Shown piece after piece: positions 15,463 to 21,632 of a stretch of 21,632 nucleotides of DNA (position 1 is its first letter; each line of letters begins with the position of its first letter). This DNA comes from Thiotrichaceae bacterium UBA7359. Lineage in GTDB: Bacteria; Pseudomonadota; Gammaproteobacteria; Eutrophobiales; Eutrophobiaceae. The stretch lies in the NCBI GenBank assembly GCA_905182825.1, contig CAJJDJ010000046.1, positions 1-21,632 of the forward strand. Reading direction: 5' to 3'. The notes under the pieces are model-generated. The model made no database searches. It worked only from the letters and a program-made list of their open reading frames with translations, and had not been told where the DNA came from. The translations under genes and the position numbers were made by a program.

Positions 15463-15942
15463 ATGGGTGCTGAGGAAAAAATTCACGAGACGGGTATTGT
15501 TACTACTAGCGTAGATAATCTTATCAATTGGGCTAGAACGGGTTCCATGTGGCCGATGACGTTCGGTCTTGCATGTTGTGCAGTTGAAATGATGCAAGCC
15601 GGTGCTTCGCGATATGATTTAGACAGGTTCGGGATTGTTTTTCGACCGAGTCCTAGACAATCTGATGTGATGATTGTTGCAGGAACATTAGTGAACAAAA
15701 TGGCACCCGCGTTGCGCAAGGTTTATGACCAAATGGCAGAGCCACGTTGGGTTATTTCTATGGGATCATGTGCAAATGGTGGTGGCTATTATCATTATTC
15801 TTATGCGGTCGTAAGAGGGTGTGATCGTATTGTCCCTGTTGATGTCTACGTTCCAGGATGTCCACCAACAGCAGAAGCCCTATTATTCGGAATAATACAA
15901 TTACAAAAAAAAATAAAACGTACTAATACAATAGCTCGATAA
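15463..15942 (+). CDS. nuoB: NADH-quinone oxidoreductase subunit B
   Basis: A 159-residue peripheral-arm subunit of complex I that carries the terminal iron-sulfur cluster N2, the electron donor to quinone. The four ligands are visible: the tandem C38-C39 in GLACCAVEMM, C103 in MGSCANGGG, and C133 in PGCPPTAEAL. The open frame reaches back to 15397 inside nuoA, but the ATG at 15463 gives the family length and has GGGAG (15451-15455) seven bases upstream. The basic C-terminal tail is short. Confidence 0.97.
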   Translation: MGAEEKIHETGIVTTSVDNLINWARTGSMWPMTFGLACCAVEMMQAGASRYDLDRFGIVFRPSPRQSDVMIVAGTLVNKMAPALRKVYDQMAEPRWVISMGSCANGGGYYHYSYAVVRGCDRIVPVDVYVPGCPPTAEALLFGIIQLQKKIKRTNTIAR

Positions 15943-15964
15943 CATCACTAAATATTTTATAGGT

Positions 15965-16654
15965 ATGACGAATTCTACCGCTAATCTTGCGGAAAAAATT
16001 GAAGAACGATTTAGCAATGAGCTAATTCATTGCATCACTGATTGTGATCAAGTAACAGTAGTATTAGCCGCTGATCATTTGTTGTCAGTCTGTAAAGGAT
16101 TACACGATGATGAACAATTCGCTTTTACGCAATTGTCTGATTTGTGCGGTGTTGATTATTCAACCTACGGACAAGTCGATTGGTCTACTAACGAATCAAC
16201 TTCAACTGGCTTCGGTCGTGGTCGTCAAAATAATGATCAAGAAAGTAGTCATAACACCAATGAACGTTTTGCTGTCGTTTATCACCTATTATCAATAAAA
16301 CATAATATTCGTTTGCGACTTCGCTGCTATATGTCTGACGAATACCCACGCATTGCCTCAGTATCAGGTATTTGGAGTTCAGCCGATTGGTTTGAACGAG
16401 AGGCGTTTGATCTATTTGGCATCTTGTTTGAGGGACATCCGGATTTACGTCGTCTACTCACCGACTATGGATTCATAGGTCATCCCTTTCGTAAAGATTT
16501 TCCTTTGGAAGGAAATGTAGAAGTTCGCTACGACCCAGATAAAAAACGTGTGGTCTATGAACCAGTTACAATTACCAACAGAGTATTGGTGCCTCGGGTA
16601 ATTCGCGATGATAATCGCTTTGCCACATCGACAGAGGAGAAAAACGATGCCTGA
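15965..16654 (+). CDS. nuoC: NADH-quinone oxidoreductase subunit C
   Basis: A 229-residue hydrophilic subunit of complex I (30-kDa homologue). It has the beta/gammaproteobacterial features LCGVDYSTYGQ, a polar insert, then RFAVVYHLLSIKHN, the signature ERE-AFDLFGILFEGHPDLRRLLTDYGF near 137-165, and HPFRKDFPLEG. It is encoded separately from nuoD, unlike the fused nuoCD of enterobacteria. The ATG at 15965 sits only one base after AGGT, an unusually short spacing for a binding site, though no better in-frame start exists. Its end overlaps nuoD by eight bases. Confidence 0.96.
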   Translation: MTNSTANLAEKIEERFSNELIHCITDCDQVTVVLAADHLLSVCKGLHDDEQFAFTQLSDLCGVDYSTYGQVDWSTNESTSTGFGRGRQNNDQESSHNTNERFAVVYHLLSIKHNIRLRLRCYMSDEYPRIASVSGIWSSADWFEREAFDLFGILFEGHPDLRRLLTDYGFIGHPFRKDFPLEGNVEVRYDPDKKRVVYEPVTITNRVLVPRVIRDDNRFATSTEEKNDA

Positions 16655-17900
16655 GATTCGTAATATGACTATGAATTTTGGTCCTCAACATCCTGCGGCT
16701 CATGGTGTGCTGAGGCTTGTTCTCGAAATGGACGGGGAAGTTATCGAACGGGCTGATCCACATATTGGTTTATTACATCGAGGAACCGAAAAGCTAGCAG
16801 AGAGCAAACCGTTTAATCAAAGTATTGGTTATATGGATAGACTCGATTATGTTTCCATGATGTGTAATGAACATGCTTATGTCCTGGCAATAGAAAAATT
16901 ATTAGGTGTAACACCACCACTACGTGCGCAATATATTCGTGTCATGTTTGATGAAATTACGCGTGTTCTAAACCATCTGATGTGGTTAGGGACACACGGG
17001 CTGGATATCGGTGCAATGACCATGTTCCTCTATTGCTTTCGTGAACGCGAAGATTTGATGGATTGCTATGAGGCCGTTTCTGGAACACGTATGCACGCGA
17101 CTTATTATCGCCCCGGTGGTGTTTATAGAGACCTACCCTCAATGATGCCGAAGTATGAAGCTTCCAAATGGCATAAGCAGGAAGAGGTCGACCGGTTAAA
17201 TGAAAATAGACAGGGATCTTTATTGGATTATATTGCCTCGTTTACTGACCGTTTTCCGAGATGTATAGATGAATACGAAACTTTATTAACAGATAACCGA
17301 ATCTGGAAACAACGTACTGTTGGTATTGGTGTTGTTAGTCCCGAACGCGCATTACAATTAGGTTTTACTGGTCCGATGTTGCGTGGCTCGGGTATTGAAT
17401 GGGATCTTAGAAAGAAACAACCTTATGAAGTCTATGCCAAAATGGATTTTGATATACCGGTTGGTACCAATGGAGATTGTTATGATCGTTATCTGGTTCG
17501 TGTTGAAGAAATGCGACAGTCCAATCGAATCATAAAACAGTGTGTCGATTGGCTCAGAAAAAATTCTGGCCCCGTTATGATTGATGATCATAAGGTGGTT
17601 CCACCCAGACGTGAAGAAATGAAAGAAGGCATGGAATCATTGATTCATCATTTTAAATTATTCACAGAAGGTTACTGCGTGCCAGAGGGAGAATATTATT
17701 CGGCTATAGAACATCCTAAAGGTGAGTTTGGAATCTATTTGATTTCAGATGGGGCGAATAAGCCATATCGATTAAAGGTTCGTGCTCCTGGTTTTGCGCA
17801 CCTATCTTCAATGAACGAGATGGTTAAAGGCCACATGTTATCCGATGTTGTTGCTGTGATAGGTACTCAAGATATCGTGTTTGGTGAGATTGATAGGTAA
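16647..17900 (+). CDS. nuoD: NADH-quinone oxidoreductase subunit D
   Basis: A 417-residue, 49-kDa-type subunit of complex I that forms the quinone-binding cavity together with NuoB. Hallmarks are NFGPQHPAAHGVLRL at residues 8-22, HIGLLHRGTEKL near 39-50, and SIGYMDRLDYVSMM, containing the conserved quinone-site tyrosine. GEFGIYLISDGANKPYRLK near the C-terminus is also typical. The frame can be extended to 16608, but the ATG at 16647 with AGAGGAG (16632-16638) upstream matches the family. It overlaps nuoC by eight bases, implying coupled translation. Confidence 0.98.
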   Translation: MPEIRNMTMNFGPQHPAAHGVLRLVLEMDGEVIERADPHIGLLHRGTEKLAESKPFNQSIGYMDRLDYVSMMCNEHAYVLAIEKLLGVTPPLRAQYIRVMFDEITRVLNHLMWLGTHGLDIGAMTMFLYCFREREDLMDCYEAVSGTRMHATYYRPGGVYRDLPSMMPKYEASKWHKQEEVDRLNENRQGSLLDYIASFTDRFPRCIDEYETLLTDNRIWKQRTVGIGVVSPERALQLGFTGPMLRGSGIEWDLRKKQPYEVYAKMDFDIPVGTNGDCYDRYLVRVEEMRQSNRIIKQCVDWLRKNSGPVMIDDHKVVPPRREEMKEGMESLIHHFKLFTEGYCVPEGEYYSAIEHPKGEFGIYLISDGANKPYRLKVRAPGFAHLSSMNEMVKGHMLSDVVAVIGTQDIVFGEIDR

Positions 17901-17904
17901 TAGT

Positions 17905-18402
17905 GTGACTAAAATTACTAAAACTATGCTTTCAGAACATACGCGATCAGAGATCGATATGTGGCTAGAAAAGTATCCTGAGAATAAAAAACAATCCGCT
18001 GTATTAGCAGCCTTACGCGAAGCACAACATCAAAACGAAGGTTATTTAACAACAGAATTAATGGATGCCGTTGCGGATTATCTTAGCATGTCGAATATCG
18101 CCGTCTATGAAGTCGCCTCTTTTTATTCTATGTTTGAAACAGAACCTGTAGGCCGACATAGTATCTCGATATGTACTAATATCTCATGTTTGCTCATGGG
18201 TTCTGATGACATCGTCAATCATGTTGAGAGGAAACTAGGCATTAAAACCGGCGAATCAACCGCCGATGAAAAATTTTATATTAAGTGTGAAGAAGAATGT
18301 TTGGCTGCCTGTTGTGGTGGTCCAATGATGATGATTGACCATAAATACTACGAGAATCTAACGACGGACAAAGTCGACGAGATTCTAGATAGCTTGGATT
18401 AA
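17905..18402 (+). CDS. nuoE: NADH-quinone oxidoreductase subunit E
   Basis: A 165-residue (24-kDa-type) subunit of the NADH-oxidising module, with a thioredoxin-like fold holding the [2Fe-2S] cluster N1a. The ligands are C90 and C95 in CTNISC, then C132 and C136 in ECLAAC, followed by CGGPMMMID. A GTG at 17905 is taken as the start because AGG at 17895-17897 lies seven bases before it and it falls four bases after the nuoD stop. The ATG at 17926 (158 residues) is the alternative. Confidence 0.95.
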   Translation: MTKITKTMLSEHTRSEIDMWLEKYPENKKQSAVLAALREAQHQNEGYLTTELMDAVADYLSMSNIAVYEVASFYSMFETEPVGRHSISICTNISCLLMGSDDIVNHVERKLGIKTGESTADEKFYIKCEEECLAACCGGPMMMIDHKYYENLTTDKVDEILDSLD

Positions 18403-18406
18403 TATT

Positions 18407-19711
18407 ATGGAATTAAACAGCGTTTGTTTTGCCACGCTCCAGTTTGACGAGCCCTGGACCTTAGAGAATTACTTTAAGGTTGGTGGCTATGCAGCTTTGA
18501 AGAAAATAATTAATGATAAAATCTCTCCGGAAGATGTAATCGAAGAAGTTAAATCTTCTGGTTTACGAGGTAGAGGGGGTGCTGGTTTCCCAACTGGTTT
18601 GAAATGGAGCTTTATGCCGCGAAATTTTGAAGGTCAAAAGTATATTGTTTGTAATTCTGATGAGAGTGAACCAGGCACCTGTAAGGATCGGGATATTCTT
18701 CGATTCAACCCGCATTCAATCGTTGAAGGGATGATTATTGCTTGTTATGCGACAGGCTCTAGTGTGGGTTATAACTATATTCGTGGTGAATTTATGGATG
18801 AGCCCTTTCCTCGTTTCGATGATGCCTTGAAAGAAGCGCGACGTTCAGGATTGTTAGGCGACAATATTTTAGGTAGTGATGTTAATATTGAAATACATGC
18901 AAGCTTGGGCGCGGGTGCTTATATTTGTGGTGAAGAGACTGCTTTACTTGAATCGTTGGAAGGTAAGAAAGGTCAACCAAGATTTAAGCCGCCATTTCCT
19001 GCAAACTTCGGTTTATATGGTAAACCAACAACGATCAATAATACTGAGAGCTTTGCTTCAGTGCCCAACATTATACGAAATGGCGGGAATTGGTTTTCCG
19101 AAAAAGGCGTGGCTAATAGTGGTGGTGTTAAATGTTTTTCTGTTAGTGGACATGTTAATAATCCTGGTAATTTTGAAATTTCATTAGGCACTCCGTTTTC
19201 TAAGTTGTTGGAAATGGCTGGAGGCGTGCGTGATGGTCGCCGTTTAAAAGCAGTGATACCGGGAGGTTGTTCTATGCCGGTAGTTCATGGCAATGTCATG
19301 CTTGAAACTAATATGGACTACGATGCAATTGCCAAGTCTGGCTCTATGCTGGGTTCTGGCGCGGTAATAGTAATGGATGATACGACTTGTATGGTCAAGG
19401 CGTTAGAACGGTTGTCACGATTTTATTTTTCTGAGTCATGTGGTCAATGTACACCCTGTCGTGAAGGCACCGGATGGTTATATCGTGTTGTTAAACGCAT
19501 CGAAGAGGGTAAAGGCGAACAAGGCGACTTGGATAAACTCGATGATGTTGCGAGCAAGATTGAAGGACGTACTATTTGTGCCTTCGGTGATGCAGCTGCA
19601 TGGCCAGTGAGAAGTTTTATTAAACAATTTCGAGATGAATTTCAGTATCACATCGATCATAAACGTTGCATGGTAGGTTCCGGACATGCTGACGACTCTG
19701 AGGCCGCTTAA
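18407..19711 (+). CDS. nuoF: NADH-quinone oxidoreductase subunit F
   Basis: A 434-residue (51-kDa-type) subunit that oxidises NADH and carries FMN and the [4Fe-4S] cluster N3. The glycine-rich nucleotide loop is GLRGRGGAGFPTG at residues 52-64, and GAGAYICGEETALLESLEG at 168-186 is the second FMN/NADH block. The cluster ligands are C345, C348 and C351 in SCGQCTPCREGT plus C391 in RTICAFGDAAAW. It begins four bases after nuoE. The C-terminus carries a short polar tail (SGHADDSEAA). Confidence 0.98.
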   Translation: MELNSVCFATLQFDEPWTLENYFKVGGYAALKKIINDKISPEDVIEEVKSSGLRGRGGAGFPTGLKWSFMPRNFEGQKYIVCNSDESEPGTCKDRDILRFNPHSIVEGMIIACYATGSSVGYNYIRGEFMDEPFPRFDDALKEARRSGLLGDNILGSDVNIEIHASLGAGAYICGEETALLESLEGKKGQPRFKPPFPANFGLYGKPTTINNTESFASVPNIIRNGGNWFSEKGVANSGGVKCFSVSGHVNNPGNFEISLGTPFSKLLEMAGGVRDGRRLKAVIPGGCSMPVVHGNVMLETNMDYDAIAKSGSMLGSGAVIVMDDTTCMVKALERLSRFYFSESCGQCTPCREGTGWLYRVVKRIEEGKGEQGDLDKLDDVASKIEGRTICAFGDAAAWPVRSFIKQFRDEFQYHIDHKRCMVGSGHADDSEAA

Positions 19712-19719
19712 TAAATAGT

Positions 19720-21632
19720 ATGTCAGACGATCAAATAACAATTGAAGTAAATGGTAAGTCCTTAAAGGCAGATAGGGGACAGATGCTGATTGAGGTCACG
19801 GATGCCAATGATATCTATGTGCCACGTTTTTGCTATCACAAAAAATTAACCGTCGCTGCTAATTGTAGAATGTGTCTGGTTGAAGTTGAAAAAGCGCCAA
19901 AACCGCTACCTGCGTGTGCGACTCCTGTTATGGATGGCATGATAGTTAAAACTCAATCTAAAGTAGCGACTGATGCACAAAAATCAATCATGGAATTTTT
20001 GTTAATTAATCATCCGCTGGACTGTCCTATTTGTGATCAGGGTGGTGAATGTGAATTACAAGATTTGGCCATGGGTTATGGCGGTGATGTTTCTCGATAT
20101 CAAGAGAAGAAACGTGTCGTAAAAGATAAAAATATTGGACCACTAATACAAACCGATCTTACTCGTTGTATTCATTGCACACGCTGTGTTCGTTTTGGCG
20201 AAGAAGTAGCTGGCTTACGTGAAATGGGCGCAACTGGTCGTGGTGAGAATATGGAGATCGGAACCTATATAGAAAAAAGTGTCAGCTCTGAAATGTCGGG
20301 CAACATCATCGACCTTTGCCCTGTTGGCGCCTTAACCTCAAAACCATTTCGCTATTCTGCAAGGACCTGGGAGCTGGTACAAAAACAAGGCATTGCACCA
20401 CATGACTCAGTAGGATCAAATGTCCATTTCCATGTAAAAGGTGATCGTGTTAAACGCGTGGTACCAGCAGAAAATGAATCAATCAATGAAGTATGGCTTT
20501 CTGATCGAGATCGATTTAGCTATGAAGGTGTTTATAGCGATGACCGTTTACAAACACCGATGATCAAAGAAGGTGATTCGTGGAAAGAAGTTGATTGGGA
20601 AACGGCATTAGATGTTGTTAAAGAAAAACTGAATGGTGTGATTGAATCGAATAGTGCAGAACAAGTAGGTCTATTAGCGTCTTCTTCTGCGACCTTAGAA
20701 GAGCTTTATTTGTTGCAGAAATTCGCACGTGGTATTGGTTCGAGCAATATTGATACTCGCTTAAGACAAACTGATTTTTCAGACCAAGATTCAGTTTCAC
20801 ACTTTCCTTATTTGGGGCAAACCATTTCAGAATTAGAAACATTGCAATCTGCACTCTTGATAGGTAGCAATGTTAGAAAGGAACAACCGATCATTAATCA
20901 CCGCCTACGTAAGGCTGCACTGAAGGGTGCTGCTATTATGCTGTTGAACCCGGTTGATTATGACTATAACTACCCGCTTGCAGCGAGGTGTATTGTTGCT
21001 CCTGAACAATTGCCCATTGAATTGGCTTCTATTTTGAAGGCAGTTCTTGAAACAAGTGATGGCTCTGTCGAAGATCAAGTAAAACAGTGTGTCGAAAATA
21101 TAGATATTACTGATGCACACCGAACTATAGCCAGCAAACTTATAGATTCGAAAAACTCAATCGTCTTGCTGGGGAATACGGCAACTGCACATACTCAATT
21201 TTCAATATTACGCACACTTGCTGGTCTAATTGCCAAGACTAGTAACTCGAAGTTGGGATATTTATCTGAAGCGGCAAATAGCTCAGGCGCTTGGTTAGCA
21301 GGCGCAGTTCCACATCGCCATGCTGGTGGTAAAGAATGTGCCAGTGTTGGTATGAATAGCAATGAAATGCTGCAAGCAAAATTAAAAGCTTATGTCCTAC
21401 TGAACACAGAACCAGAACTTGATTGTTGGGATAGTCGTGCTGCGCGCATAGCAATGAATGATGCTGAGTTAGTCATTTCATTAACGGCATACCGAAGTGA
21501 CGAAATTGAAAGTTATGCTGATGTCATGTTACCTGTTTCAGCATTTGTCGAGACCTCTGGTACATACATCAATAACGAAGGTATTAGTCAAAGCTTTACA
21601 GGGGCAGTGCCACCACTTGGTCAAGCAAGACC
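19720..21632 (+). CDS. nuoG: NADH-quinone oxidoreductase subunit G (3' end beyond window)
   Basis: An open frame of 637 codons that runs off the window; the full subunit of this type is usually about 700-800 residues. The N-terminal [2Fe-2S] cluster N1b has C38, C49, C52 and C66. Cluster N5 has H98, C102, C105 and C111 in the HPLDCPICDQGGEC segment. Cluster N4 has C150, C153, C156 and C200. A molybdopterin-oxidoreductase-like domain without cofactor role follows, from about residue 220. The ATG at 19720 lies eight bases after the nuoF stop, with no strong binding site. The remaining nuo genes (H to N) should follow downstream. Confidence 0.97.
   Translation, partial: MSDDQITIEVNGKSLKADRGQMLIEVTDANDIYVPRFCYHKKLTVAANCRMCLVEVEKAPKPLPACATPVMDGMIVKTQSKVATDAQKSIMEFLLINHPLDCPICDQGGECELQDLAMGYGGDVSRYQEKKRVVKDKNIGPLIQTDLTRCIHCTRCVRFGEEVAGLREMGATGRGENMEIGTYIEKSVSSEMSGNIIDLCPVGALTSKPFRYSARTWELVQKQGIAPHDSVGSNVHFHVKGDRVKRVVPAENESINEVWLSDRDRFSYEGVYSDDRLQTPMIKEGDSWKEVDWETALDVVKEKLNGVIESNSAEQVGLLASSSATLEELYLLQKFARGIGSSNIDTRLRQTDFSDQDSVSHFPYLGQTISELETLQSALLIGSNVRKEQPIINHRLRKAALKGAAIMLLNPVDYDYNYPLAARCIVAPEQLPIELASILKAVLETSDGSVEDQVKQCVENIDITDAHRTIASKLIDSKNSIVLLGNTATAHTQFSILRTLAGLIAKTSNSKLGYLSEAANSSGAWLAGAVPHRHAGGKECASVGMNSNEMLQAKLKAYVLLNTEPELDCWDSRAARIAMNDAELVISLTAYRSDEIESYADVMLPVSAFVETSGTYINNEGISQSFTGAVPPLGQAR

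Noticed and set aside
16608..16646. N-terminal extension of nuoD into nuoC
   Set aside because: The basic extension is translated nuoC sequence in another frame; NuoD begins MPEIRNMTMNFGPQHP at 16647.

Overview
The window is chromosomal DNA of a low-GC gammaproteobacterium. The evidence is the gene order yciI-yciB / yciO / trpS-scpA-scpB-rluB, the tpiA-secG-tRNA-Leu(GAG) block, a long-form ThiC behind a TPP riboswitch, and a nuo operon with separate nuoC and nuoD (fused in enterobacteria and pseudomonads). The genus cannot be fixed from the sequence. No CRISPR array, transposase, phage gene or rRNA is seen.

Layout. (1) 1-594, minus strand: yciB and the first codons of yciI. (2) 656-5025, plus strand: yciO, then trpS-scpA-scpB-rluB, covering tRNA charging, chromosome condensation and 23S rRNA pseudouridylation. 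(3) 5234-6486: tpiA, secG and tRNA-Leu(GAG). (4) 6487-15089: an 8.6-kb block holding an S51 peptidase-like gene, a bile-acid:sodium-symporter-family transporter, TPP riboswitch plus thiC, and acnD-prpF, with two AT-rich spacers of about 400 bp. (5) 15090 to the end: nuoA, B, C, D, E, F and a truncated nuoG, the start of the complex I operon.

From memory, tpiA-secG-tRNA-Leu usually lies directly before nuoA in related gammaproteobacteria, so block 4 looks like accessory material inserted between tRNA and nuo. Within it acnD-prpF is visibly richer in GC than its surroundings and lacks the usual partners prpB and prpC. AcnD plus PrpF together perform the dehydration and isomerisation normally done by PrpD in the 2-methylcitrate cycle.

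No gene set here is a clearly new system. The observations most worth a second look are: a four-cysteine, Fe-S-type motif in TrpS; the in-frame stop directly before its TTG start; the insertion and base-composition step around acnD-prpF; an operator-like site upstream of acnD; regularly spaced CGAAT half-sites upstream of the thiC riboswitch; two odd tandem duplications in the thiC-acnD spacer; and an inverted repeat flanking the trpS promoter.
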